DNA of 64,000 nt from Paramacrobiotus metropolitanus (taxonomy: Eukaryota > Tardigrada > Eutardigrada > Parachela > Macrobiotidae). The notes beneath the pieces are model-generated. The model was not told where the DNA came from. It saw only the letters and a list, made by a program, of their open reading frames with translations, and searched no databases. Location of the stretch: the NCBI RefSeq assembly GCF_019649055.1, contig NW_026570322.1, forward strand, positions 62,001 through 126,000. The letters run 5' to 3'. Positions 13,101 to 24,718 of the stretch are shown piece by piece. Each line of letters opens with the position of its first letter. The first letter of the stretch is position 1. The translations under genes were made by a program, and so were the position numbers.

Positions 13101-16089
13101 AATCAGAACTCACCGGCAGTTTTTGTAAGTCGTCTTACGCAGTTCCCGTATTAGCTGCGCGATCTGCTTGTGCGTCCGCGTGCAAAAGTAAATCTTCGGA
13201 ATACTATGAAAAGCATACAGTTTCATGATTCATCACACAACTTTTACTCGCATTTATCGGACTCCATTTATGTATCCTTAACGAGCACTTACCCAGTTTG
13301 CTTTTAACACAATATATTATGTACTGAAATATTCATTTTTTTAAAAGTTAAACACCGCATACAAAAAAAGGAATAAAAAATTAGAAAAGAAAATAAAAAT
13401 TAGATAAAAAATAAGTAAACCGTTTAAAATTACTGACTAGTAAGTACTGCACGGGCCATATTTTACCTGACTTCCGGTGTAGCAGTGGAAGCAGCAGCGG
13501 CGCTCATGCCTTCCAGCATTTGCAGTTTAGTGTCCATATCCACATCCATCGCGGCCCAACCAGCATCGGCCAGGCTTCCATCGCCGGCGCAACACGGCTG
13601 GTTGCCGCTGCAACCAGCTCCGTTTCCGTTGACCGATGTCTACATTAATATTTCACTGAGCATTTCACTTATTAAACTCTTTTTATCCTCCAGTCTTCCC
13701 TGTGCAATCTTTATTTCCAAACTTTAAATGGTAAATTTATTTTAGGATGCAAGTACTGCTTTAGGATACGATTTCCTGACGCTTGCCACCCAGGAAATGA
13801 AATCCCGATACAATCAAGTTACATTTAACACGCTGCACGAGGGAAAACTGCAGACCACTGTCGGTTAAAGCAGTGAGATGCCGATATAATTCGTCAGTAA
13901 AGGAAAAACGATCAACACAGAGCCTTTAAAAACGGGGATAAAATCAAAAAAACAATCCAAACGAAAAAAAAAATCAAAAAACGGAAATCGCAGGCTCGCA
14001 GCCACGGTACCTGAGTTTTCATGGGAGAAGCACCCCAACGGGAGTTTGCCGAACATCCCGATCCAGAAAAAAACGCTGAAGGGAAGATAATCCGAAATGT
14101 ACACTACCGCAGAGGCACGCTATAATGTTTATATTACAGAGACATTAAAAAGTTATAAAAAAACAATAAAATACTTAAAAGTATAAAAAATGGTCAACTA
14201 TCAGCGTCTGTCCCATTTTTTATTATTATCAATACTTCTACAGCATTTTTACTGCCATACAGGATCTCGTAATAAAAAAAATCCGAAGCAGCAAGCAGCG
14301 AAAAATCTGGAATGCATTTGTTAGTCAAGAAAAGTTGCCAAACATTAGAGGAAATTATCTCCTTTGAAAATACATTAAAAATTACAAGACTAAAATTAAA
14401 GCTTTTGTTCGCAATTTCATATAAAAACTCCTATAATCGTACTCGTAGTCATGTGCACCAAAAGTCCACCATTCCAGCTCGTTCGAACTTACCTGCGTTG
14501 AAAGATGTCGACTGATTTTCTTGATTTCCTCCCGGTTTGGTAGTAGACACCCCGGCTTCCAGTTGGGCCAACTGCTCGGCTATCATTGCGTTCTGTTTCT
14601 GTCGCGCTTCCGCTGCTGCAGAATTTCAGTGTATGTTGAAAAAGATACGGTCTAGCTATGTACTGTTATTCTGTACACAATCGTTAGTTTTTCCGGCACC
14701 CAAAAGTCACGAAAAATATCAGTAACACGGCCTCAAAAATAAATTTAGTATCTACTAAAAATTCGTCAACATAAACTGATATATAAAATAAGCATACAAA
14801 TTTTAATTTATTATTTAACTATATTTTTGGAATTAATACGTGCAGCTGTATAATTGTATTTACCTTTAGCAATTAAGTGCATCTGATACGCTTGACTGGA
14901 ACACAGAAGCGCTAAACTCTTTCCACTTCCCGTGGGGCTCTCCAGAAGTCCATTCTCCTTGTTTTTCAAGCATCGAAGTACCTAAATTCCAATTCATTCA
15001 GTGATATAAATGGCACAACGGCACAAAAAACCACATTAAATTCACGGTCAGTAAATCGCAAACGGCAGGCGAAAAACAACTTTCCTTAAAACAGCTGTGA
15101 AAAACACCCTAAAACTGATCGAAGATGCAAAACATTTTAAAAAACCACAAAAACCTAAGAAAATAAAAAAAAATTATAAGAACTGCCCCAGCAGAACAAC
15201 AACGGAAACGATCCCAATATAAGAAAAATATTACAGTGGAAACAGACAAACAAAAATTTGAAAATTTAAAAATACTAAACATTACAAAAAAGCATAATCA
15301 GAAGAAAATCAGTACCCTAAAATTCCCAAAAAAATATCTGATGCATAAACTGTACGCACTAAAATACTACAGAAATCACCCAGAAAGGCAAGGTTTCAAT
15401 TCATTTCTTTTTGACCAAATAAGTACTCTAATTTATCCGACCAGTACTCCAACATGCTGCACATGTTTATTGGCGCCAACCCACCTTGTCCATCAGGCCA
15501 ATCTGCGATCCATAGGGTTTATGGGGGAACTGCACCTGCACCCCCTGCATCATCTGGCTCCACTTGGGCGCCACCACCACCTCCGGCTCCACCACGGATT
15601 TCGGTGCTTTCCCCCGTCCCCCGCGAAGCACGTTACCCACCCGCGGCAACACCTTTCGCGCCGACAGATCATCCTCCAGGTCCTCCATCATGGGCAGGAT
15701 GTAGTGGTCCGCAATGTGCACAACGTCGGGGTCCCCGGGGGGCGACGGGGGCCGGGCGCCCCACACCCGCACCCGCCGCGGAACCGGGCCATCGTCGGAT
15801 GATGCGGAGGATCCGTCGGACGCTGGGGGAAGGTGGGGATGCGGATTGAAGATCTGGCCGTTGACCAAGGAGGAACTGGACGGGGTTTTGGGGTGTATGG
15901 GGGCACGAGGGGCGATGGTGCTCGGTCGCCCCACACCCTCACACGCCGCGGAAGAGGGGCGTGGCTGGGGGATGCGGATGGATCGGCGGATGTTGGGGGA
16001 ACGGGGTGGCGCGCGTTGAAGAGCTGGCCGTTGAAGGGTGAGGAGTTGGTGTTGGACTGGGAGCGTTTGACGGGCTGCCAGCCAGACAT
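7184..16089 (-). CDS. BRIP1: FANCJ/BRIP1 5'-3' DNA helicase (XPD-like, iron-sulphur)
   Basis: Fifteen exons, about 1,080 residues: 15945-16089, 15485-15822, 14864-14981, 14493-14615, about 13467-13635, 13114-13203, 12872-12899, 12651-12788, 12472-12585, 11302-11784, 9676-10401, 8942-9202, 7934-8033, 7723-7809, 7184-7506. Helicase motifs appear in order: Walker [10 protein letters not shown], Ia [12 protein letters not shown], four Fe-S cysteines ([31 protein letters not shown]), Walker [25 protein letters not shown], and [27 protein letters not shown] and GLSKWVRQ are FANCJ-specific signatures. FANCJ unwinds G-quadruplexes and acts in interstrand crosslink repair. Odd points: DEGH instead of DEAH; a short C-terminal tail compared with vertebrates; and a 170-bp tandem duplication near the start. 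I chose ATG 16089 because it allows an in-frame splice across the duplication; ATG 15934 is the alternative. Confidence 0.9.
10868..10924. repeat. Inverted repeat with extra direct copy (FANCJ intron)
   Basis: Left arm gcactacattaaaatgca (10868-10885), two-base loop, right arm tgcattttaatgtagtgc (10888-10905). A further copy of ttttaatgtagtgc follows at 10911-10924. It lies in the 900-bp intron between two FANCJ helicase exons. Confidence 0.8.
15759..16070. repeat. 170-bp tandem duplication inside the FANCJ 5' coding region
   Basis: Two diverged copies lie exactly 170 bp apart: ctggccgttga at 15854 and 16024, ccccacaccc at 15759 and 15929. Each copy is open on the minus strand and encodes a similar NGQ[IL]FN...P[LV]PRRVRVWG segment, but in different frames because 170 is not a multiple of three. 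Confidence 0.85.
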
Positions 16090-17459
16090 GATGAGCGCGA
16101 TCAGCAGCGATAATTGTTGGGCATGGACCGTGTTTATTAAAACTTGTAAAGTATACGTTGATACCAAATGCGAAAAAGATTAAAAAACGACTTATAGATT
16201 TTGCTCGGATAAATTAAAATAACTGCGCTTATTGACATGAATTTTATCGCTTATGTTTCATGACTCATCTGGGCCAGCTGGTTGGAATTGGAAATGGAAT
16301 GCGGTGGAAGAGCTGACTGGAACAGCCGCCACCGGAATTCCAGTTGCTTTTAAGTGCTAACGTTTGCACAGTAACCTCCTTAGCTCCTATAATTTGTTTA
16401 CTTACCAGTTTGCTATTACAGAATGCTAGATTGTTAAAAAAATAATGGCACTGAGTTTTGCACTTTCTTGCATTATGTTAAAGTAATTAGACCTGAGGAA
16501 ATGCGCCATGAAATTGTGCGGCGTGAGCCTTTGTTTCTACCGCCGTTTGACATCCGGTGAAACTTCACGCATCTGTATTCCATTGAGCCAACGAGCAATG
16601 GTGAAGCGCACTTCATGAATAAACATGTTTCAGTAGACACTAGAGTCGGTGACTAGACAGTTTACATTACATCCTCTCTGTTATCGTTAATTTTGTTGTT
16701 ACTTTTTTGAGTGTTATCTACTACTGTAATGAACTTTCTTGGTCAAAATCAATTCGAAACATCGATTTTGGGTTACATAATAATAGAGATTGCAAAATAA
16801 TTACAAGTACTCACTTGTAATTATGATGTATAATATTTATATGTATATATCTTATATCTATCTATATAATATCTGTATTACGTATTCAGTACATAACCAT
16901 GCAGGGATTAACTGATTAATGTAAGCACTTGTACTGCATTACCGTATTACTTTACCGCATTAAACTTTTAAATAACGCGATGCACTCTTAAAGAGCATTC
17001 CGATTCATACTTCTACAGAACTTTCTTGCACGAAATGTGATAAAAAAATAAACGATATTACATTAATGTTAATACGAGTACAGTTAAACAATGTCATGTA
17101 CAGAGTCTCTAAGTACTTACAGCAAGCGACTACTACTGCGTACGTGGTATTCGCACTTCGCTACCTAGCTGTAAGTAATAATTCTTTTCTAAGGTTCAGT
17201 TAAAATTCATTAAAATGGTTTTATTACAGTACTGTACTACTATCATTTTTATCACAATGGTATAGGCCTGCTAGGCCACACATAATATCACAAAGCTTAT
17301 GTAGCATAATGGAACCGCTTCCAGGTTCGGCATGGACTGTAGATACCCAATTATAACAAAAATAAAGAGATTACAAAGCAGTGTTAATTCACGCCCGGAA
17401 GATCAACATGTATTGTATCCGTAATCAGGAGCATACAAGTAAGCGGAGGCAGAACAGCA
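16090..17459. other. Intergenic AT-rich interval
   Basis: Between the FANCJ start and the 3' end of the next minus-strand gene, so it should hold the FANCJ promoter. No TATA box or exon was convincing. Confidence 0.35.
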
Positions 17460-18924
17460 TTAACCGGAAGTATCACACAAATCGTATTCGTCTAATTCAT
17501 CATCACAAAAATCATACTCCCCTTCCAGAACCGTTGAAACGCGCCGTTTTGGCTTTCCTCTTTTTTGTGCAGCCTTACGCGTACCGGACTGGGAAATGTA
17601 ATCTTCCAGCCGGTCGAAATGAAACTGATTATGGTAAGCTCGAGATGCCGGAACAGTGTCGGAGTTGTCGTATTCATCTTCGTCACTGTTTTCATCAACC
17701 CAGTTATGCATGCGCCAGCAGCATGTACAATCCACATCCGCATAATCAGTGCGCCTTTCCGGCGGCAGGAACCGGTAACTGGATGACTGCGAACCGACTT
17801 TGTTGCGGCATGCTTTGGTTTTGATCGAAGATTTCCGTCCCCGGTAGGCCGGTTGTTGGGAGTGAAACTGCTTGTGGAAGTAGAATGCGTCGTACTTCCA
17901 CGGTAAACCGATCTCGTAACCGATGTCTTTTACATCCTCGACTTGGGTAACATCTACATACATCATCACGAAATTAGTACCACAAGCGATTGGTTCAGTA
18001 CAGTACGATAATTCAGTTGTACGCTAACCAATAATTACTACTGTTTTTGAAATGATTAAGTAGTAACTAACGAGTATTTTGAAATAATGCCATGCTGATG
18101 AACATTAACACTGGAAACGTACAATACTTGTTCTCGTACTCGTATCCTACAATACGAATATTTTTGGGCGCCACCGTATTAAACGCAAATTCTCAATTCG
18201 AGGGCCTATCCGTAGCACGTATGAGTGCGATAAATGTGGCTGCATTACACTTTATCTTCTAAATTAAATGTGATACCTTCAGCGGTTCTGGAACTGTTCG
18301 TCAAGTACGTACAGTATAACTGTATAAACAACTTTCGTTCACACATACCTGATCGTCCGCGCAAACGTTTCCCGTTCTCCCAAAGATTCCTGAAAACTGC
18401 AGCGCCCGACGGCCGTGAAGTATACACCGTGCACAAAGATGCCTGCTCATCGCCATCATCAAGATCCGCATTAGCCGCAAATTTCGTCGAGGTTAAGCTC
18501 AGTGCACGGGTCGGATCGTAAGATGAGCGATAGAACGAGGGATACATCTGGTGACAGTACACGGAAAGATGCAGATTATGCGCGCGGATGTCGTGAGCCG
18601 ATTCCTCCGCGAGATGTCGCAGGCGTTCCAACAATGTCCAGCGCTGGCGCTTATTCAGACTGTATAGAAGAATGTACCGGTCGCTGCCGGGCACACAATC
18701 CATGCCATCATCCAGGAGGTGGCGTTGCAGAATAGCATCGCTGTGGTGGAAAGCCTCAGCGTCTTTAGCACTGCGTTCCGCATCCTGGTACCACAGCGTC
18801 CACTTCGGTAAGGGACTGTACAGATCGCTGGGTGGACCGAACCCTTGCGAATAAACCCGGCTTTATGGGGCAAAGACTGGCAGCAGGGATAGCGCTTGTA
18901 CTTCGGACGGGTTTTCAATACCAT
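17460..18924 (-). CDS. Hypothetical protein with Cys-rich and acidic C-terminal part
   Basis: At least two exons, joined in phase 1. Exon 17460-17953 begins at an acceptor (gtatgtag) and encodes DVTQVEDVKDIGYEIG..., a DVDCTCCWRMHNW cysteine cluster, the acidic run ENSDEDEYDNSD, a basic patch KRGKPKRRV, and the end DDELDEYDLC. The upstream exon ends at donor CAG|GTATGT (18349) and encodes a mostly helical stretch with SLNKRQRWTLLERLRHLAE. Between about 18700 and 18880 it carries PSDLYSPLPKWTLWYQD in the same frame. The 5' limit is uncertain: a stop lies upstream in that frame near 18865, so another acceptor or exon is needed. An ATG exon ending CCG|GTATGT at 19302-19352 is a possible first exon. 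I do not recognise the family. Codon-like composition and phase-matched splice sites support a real gene. Confidence 0.55.
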
Positions 18925-19352
18925 AATTATATTACTTTGTTGATTCCCGCGATTATTATACTTACGAGCTTCGCAAAATTATTGGGAGTACCACACAAAA
19001 GTCAAGGAAGTAACGACAGGTACAAATAACACTTCTCGAAATTCACGTTTACTAAATTTACTTATATATATTTCTACCATAATAATTTTAGAGAGATCAG
19101 AGCTATCATAACAGTCCTAAGTAATAAGTAGAAATGTGCAGTATAATAAGTACTGTTGTGCTGCCAAACAGCGCGGATACAAATAGTGGGTACTACTAGG
19201 TAAATACTGCACGGTGTGATCGATAGATCGACACAACACGATGTTTTCGGCAGCTGCTGAGCTGTTAAATACGACGCGCGACATGCTTGCCGATTACATA
19301 CCGGATACAGCACGCAGTGAAACCGTGGTCGTTTAAAGCCAAATGAAATCAT

Positions 19353-20890
19353 CAGGATTTTAGGCGCTTAGCTCGCCCAAGGTTGAAAATTATGATATCA
19401 TGCAGAATGGTACCAGTGTTTGCTGACTCAGTTATTGTGCTTCCCGCCTTATCGTCTCCGTAAAAACAGCGAACTGAGTCACCGAAAGCGTTTGCACGTG
19501 AAACAAAGGTAGATACAGAGTGCAGCTAAACAAAAATAGAAGTATAAGCTAATCAGTGTTGGGTTACGGTACATTAGAAACTACTGTTTTGTTAGATTAA
19601 GGGAAATGGCCCGGTACATGGTGTCAGAAATGGGATACATACGCTAAAACTTTCGCTTTCGCGCACTCCGAATCACTTTTTTGTAATACTTTATGACATT
19701 CTAAAGCTAAATGATTTGATTACATTGTTCTGAAAACTGTTTGCGCGCGCAACATCCGGTTGCCGAGATATGGTGAAACAAAATGGCCAAAAAGTTTATA
19801 TGCATTGTCGTGCACCAAAAGTCTGGTTATTACCCGATCTTCTTGAAACTTTGCTGTAAAAGGCACATGACCATAAGGTCGAAAGTGAACCAATTTCAGC
19901 TTCATAGCACTTTCCCATAATTTTAAAATGATTTTAAAATTGTTGAAATTCATTTTAACAGACGAACCAAAAAGTTGTCAGAACTTCGTCACTGTAAATT
20001 AAATTTTAGAGCGAATTCAAATTTTAAAGCGTAAATAATTATAATACGATTTACAACTACGAGTCTACGAGTACAACAAATCGGCATTAAGGATATTGAA
20101 CGAACTATTCACAGGGTCGGAAATTAATCAGCTCAGGGTACTAATGCAATTCTTTAAATATATTAATTTTATTTTTAATCAGTATTATAAAAGATTAGCC
20201 GGTTGTTTCTTAGTATAACCTAAATAAATAGGATAAATGTACGTCATGCACCTCACTCGTATTAATCATACGACTAATACAAGTTAGATACATACTAATT
20301 ACGCTAGTTCGCGATCGAAAAGAAGTAATGTATTATGTCTTTTCGATCGCGAACTTAAGTAAGTTACTTAATTACAAACAGTTTCAACTTTGTGCACAGC
20401 CGTAGACTGATCTGTACAATAACGTGATGATTCGATAAAGAAATTTGTTCAAATGATGCATTTAGTGTAAACAACTCGTAGGTGGTAAACGCTTTCACGA
20501 CGTTACAAGTATTAAACATTTTGACCTTTAGTGTCAAGGGACCGATAAGCAAAGGATTTACTGCGACTCAACCTTTCAAAGCAGCACATTAATGTAAACG
20601 TCTGTGCGAATGTTATGACGATATTGTCGCATAGCGTGCCGAATTACACCAGCAGTCATTACTCGCGGGACAACAATGTTCGCCCATAAATTTCCTGCTA
20701 CGATTAACACACTACCCAGACCGCGCTGGCTGCTTAATGCGCTCCACAGGCTAACAGCTTTACGCGAGGGCGTCGAAGCGTAAAATTAGTACCGGGAACA
20801 CCTTATGACTTAATTCCGCACTTAACCACAATCGTAATTAATCCGCCTGGATGCATCAATCCCGGCATGCGCTTATGGCTAACTTATAGA
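19353..20890. other. Intergenic AT-rich interval with one strong inverted repeat
   Basis: No exon found. Contains the inverted repeat at 20306-20355 listed separately. Confidence 0.4.
20306..20355. repeat. 18-bp perfect inverted repeat, 14-bp loop
   Basis: agttcgcgatcgaaaaga (20306-20323) and its exact complement (20338-20355) flank agtaatgtattatg. The arms contain the GC-rich palindrome tcgcgatcga in AT-rich surroundings. It could be a small palindromic MITE or a stable hairpin. Confidence 0.85.
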
Positions 20891-20891
20891 C

Positions 20892-20900
20892 TATAAAATA
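20892..20900 (+). promoter_or_regulatory. TATA box of the secreted-precursor gene
   Basis: tataaaata lies 74-82 bp before the ATG at 20974. A start site about 30 bp downstream, near 20920-20930, would leave a 45-55-base leader. The position and match are good; no transcript was seen. Confidence 0.55.
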
Positions 20901-20973
20901 GCATCGTTCTAGCATGCGGCCTCGCAGTTGCTTTTGTTCGCTTTCCATTTACACATACCTACCAATAATTAAC

Positions 20974-21920
20974 ATGTCTACAAGCGCACTGTTCGCCGTG
21001 ACCTTTGTGTGCGTGTTTGTCGCGTTGTGCGCTCAGGATGTGGACTATCCGGATACCGCGCGCGAAGTATGGAGAAATGGTGAGGATTTGACGGCGTTGA
21101 CGGGATCGCGCGGGGGTGCGTTGGTCAGTTATGCAGCGCCGAGAACAGAGGATGACGGATGGTCTAATGACGATGGGGTGGAGGTGTACGCTGTGCGACC
21201 GCGCCATCTTTTTGCCCGACAGGCCAGCCGATCAAAGGTGACTTTTGTTGTTTGTATTATTGATAGTCTCCACAAAATCCGGTTACAGAAGGGTCAAGTA
21301 CAAGGAGCAATATAATAAGATGATAGTCGTTACACGCGAATAGTAAACTGTATGCACAGAATATTACAACGTTGGTTGAAAACTTGAATATGTACAGCTG
21401 TGAAATACGTTCTTGAATGTTACTATCGCCAGACTTGATGTTTCTTCAACATTTTTCGCAAACGGCTTTCGTAAGCAGTCTACCACAGGTTGATTTTTAA
21501 TGCTTCAAACTTATACGAAACTAGAGTGAAGTGTCCACAATTTCGACATTTTAGAGTGTCACCCAATATTAGTTCTGTTGCACGTGGTTAATCCACATTT
21601 GCGTGTCTGCATTTTAATCAAAATTTGCCTTCTACTCTGAAAACGAGGTCAATCAGGTTATACTTTCACCTGGACGTGCGCATTGGTGTGATACAATTAG
21701 CTCTTCCAATCAGCTTAGCAACCAATCACAACTAATTATAATGACGCACCGGCTGGGCGCGTTCATTTCATCCCAAATCATGATTATTCTTGTGCGTTTA
21801 CAGCGTTTCTTCTCCATTGCCTCACCCACCGACCGGTTCCGTTCACGCTATTTCCGGTCAACACCCAAGCCCAACGCTCCCTTCAGTGCCATGGCGCTCC
21901 TTACCGGCATCGCAGAATGA
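20974..21920 (+). CDS. Small secreted precursor, possible neuropeptide-type
   Basis: Two exons, 20974-21237 and 21804-21920, joined in phase 0 (AAG|GTGACT and tttacag|CGT), give 126 residues. The start MSTSALFAVTFVCVFVALCAQ is a signal peptide; an upstream in-frame ATG at 20914 would add hydrophilic residues before it and is less likely. The mature part is acidic (DVDYPDTAREVW...), then turns basic: RPRHLFARQASRSK at the exon end and RFFSIASPTDRFRSRYFRS at the start of exon 2. The splice joins Lys to Arg, making a KR processing site. The tail is STPKPNAPFSAMALLTGIAE. There are no cysteines in a disulphide pattern and no GKR amidation signal. I do not recognise the peptide. A secreted regulatory peptide is the best guess; a structural peptide is possible. 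Confidence 0.5.
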
Positions 21921-24718
21921 CAGTGCTCTTTACACCTATGTATTACACCTACGTATTTCGCGTCGAAATACAATTAATAGATCTCTTGAGACTGTATAGG
22001 AAATTAAGAACAATCAATTTGCGTTTGTACGTATGGGTATATTGTGTGGCTGTAATCGTTTTGGGACAGCTGTGCAATGTGCTGCGCTCTTTACAGCCTT
22101 GGTCTTTGGGTTAGCATTTAGTAAACAGTCGAAGATGCGGTGGAATTGTGGCTTTGGTTTGCTTATTATGAAAGAACTAAATTTATTTCACGTATGAGTC
22201 GGCAACTGTATTTGACAAAGAAAACTTCAATAACAACACAGTACTCGTTCTGTAGTTAGCTTATGTTTAGTAAGATGGCTAGAGTAGTACTTATTGGTTT
22301 CAAAACACAAAGTCTGTTGTTAATAATATTGTAATGTCGTACGTTTCGGTCAGTTTTAAGTTCCGTTAAAAATTCCGATTGTGAGACCGAATAATTTTAT
22401 CAAAATAAATAAAGTGCTTAATGTACGAGGAACTTCTTTGGAAATCTCAAAAATTAAAGTGCAAGGAAATGTTTGTATCTGTACCGACTGTACGAGCAGT
22501 ATAGCAGATCGAGCATGGGTAAATATGCCATTAACTTGATGTAAGTATAATTATGTTTATTACGCGCCTACCACAGGCAGCGTTTGTGTAACGTCTGTTC
22601 CACCTTCAACGCACTGAAGGTCATCGTTATATGTGGAAATATCTGGTTCCCCACTGTCAATTCCTGGTCAGATGGTCCATCGAAATGCCTATATTATCCA
22701 GTGAAATACTGAAATATTCGGTGGTAATGGTCCCCACTGTTGAATTCCTGGTCAGATGCTTATCCCTAGAAATTTCTGATCAGGAAATTTCTGATCAGGA
22801 GGTAACTGTCCGGTCTCGAGTGAATTAGCAGCTATATTTGCCATCCAGAATGTTGTTTTGCTTAACCGGAGCCAGTTATCATGCTTTGGAAGAATTAAAT
22901 TTTCCACCAGCAAAGCTGCTTATGCACCTAAAGTCCTAAACCTAACCAGGAGGAAACGGAATAAAAAAAGTTTTTCATGCACCAGCATCCATATTGTATT
23001 TAACTTCCTAAGTAGTACTCGTATTTACGCACACATTTAAATAAATAATAATACTAATATTCTTACATTTGACAGTTGCTAATTGATCGTAATTTATTTT
23101 CGTAGATCCAAGTTCGGACCAGAGCGTCCCAGTTGCTTTCCTTTCGTTTTAATTGTTAGCTTATCGCCGCTCACAGAAGCATGGTCTACCGGCTGTACTA
23201 AACGATGAAATAGCTTTTAAATTTTCTATCTTCCAGACAATAAAAATATTCAAAGACATAAGTTTGATGCCGACAGACACCTACGCTCCAAGGCAGTTGA
23301 AATCACCGGTGTTTCGCATCAAAACCGGTGGCGACAGCAACAGTTCGTAAAAGAGTTAGCAAAACTCTAGACCGTTAGCCATTGTGAAAACGATACAAGA
23401 GTGCCGCTGCATGCATGGGCCTGTACGACAGCGATTTGGCTGTGAAACGGACGAGATGAACTTCTGGCCGCAGTTGAAAACCGGCATTAAATTCGCTTTC
23501 AATTATTTGACGTGCCATGGCGCTCAGAATCAGCTGGAAAGCTGATACGCTTATGTTTTCTCAGAGAAAGAATTCCAATATCTCCGTAGCTGTAGCTGCA
23601 CTATTTTTAATTTACTAATTTCACCTAAAATAAACAAGGTGCAAAAAGGGATGACCGTAATTTGGGGGGTGCTTTTTTATTACAATATTATTATTCAACT
23701 ATTTCTGTTCTGTTTCTGTGCTGTACATCTTGCGATATGGTAGAGAAGGAAGACGTTTACTTTGCCTTTTAGTTAGCTGAACGGAAACGTTAATTTTTGT
23801 TAACTGATACTCATGCATTACTTAGTTCAATACGTGTTGATCACCATTAAAAGAAAGTACGAAAAACATTTTATCAGATTACAGTAGCCAGTTTTCTTTA
23901 ATGGGGAGACATGCCATGAAGCTATTGGAAACCTGTTTGGTTAGTTTAGAAATATTTTGTACTTTTTCAGTTTGATTTTATGAGATAATTACAAGATAAT
24001 GATAATCTGGATAACATTTTCGCAAACTAAAAAAAATTCACCCTTCAGAACAGTAGAAGGTGGGGATCGTACTCATTTTTACAGGGTCTTATTGGAAATG
24101 ATATCATCCGATTCGCTCAGTCCCAGTAGCGTCTGTTCCGATCAGGTGCGCTGTCTTGTATCGCAGATATTTAAAAATGTGCAAGTATAAATAACTTTGT
24201 CAAGCACACAATTCCGCCAAAATGCACTGTCGCGACCCAGCATACATGCCCTTTGCGACGTAATAATCTTGATGAATTGTCACGAGAAGTCTCACCGGCA
24301 TCTTGCGCCGAGACGAACCAACAATCGACACAAACAGCGGCTCCCAGTATTCCCCAAAGCACTGTGAAATATGTCAGCCGTTCGCCGATGCTGAGAATAT
24401 TTTATAATGAAAAGCCGAAAAAATTTGGTGTGGGGTTTATAAACGGTGACCTGTAGTAAATACTCTTTCGCACTGACAGTCCTAGTCTCTAAGGGAGTAG
24501 CCATCGCCTACTGTATTTCGAGAGAGCGTTTACTTTCTTCCATGTAAAAGCACTTTCAGCAAAGCCTTTCTTTAATAATATCAAGTACTTTCAACAAAGG
24601 TGAAAGGTAAACCTCGCGTTCTGCTGTAATCTTACCGCGAGCGCTCGAATACGCGCAAAGGAATTAACAGTGCTTCTGCAACTGGGAATTTGTTTTAAGA
24701 CAAAGTTCGGTGTAAATA
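21921..24718. other. Intergenic interval with short repeats and doubtful exons
   Basis: Contains a diverged tandem repeat at 22649-22800 (listed separately). A minus-strand open stretch at 24190-24504 is readable in two frames next to a cttcacag-type acceptor and a CAG|GTCACC donor. I could not support any one gene model here. Confidence 0.35.
22649..22800. repeat. Short tandem/direct repeats
   Basis: ccccactgt..aattcctggtcagatg occurs at about 22649-22674 and again at about 22732-22759, 83-85 bp apart. Just after, aaatttctgatcagg is repeated head to tail (about 22770-22800). The words share the core ctg(g/a)tcag. Confidence 0.7.

Noticed and set aside
15236-15802. Plus-strand frame of 188 residues and overlapping frames to 16183
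   Set aside because: Opposite the GC-rich FANCJ 5' exons; His/Arg/Pro-rich shadow frames without splice context.
24171-24504. Possible minus-strand secreted peptide gene
   Set aside because: Two different frames are open across the same candidate exon and no ATG gives a clear signal peptide; too ambiguous.
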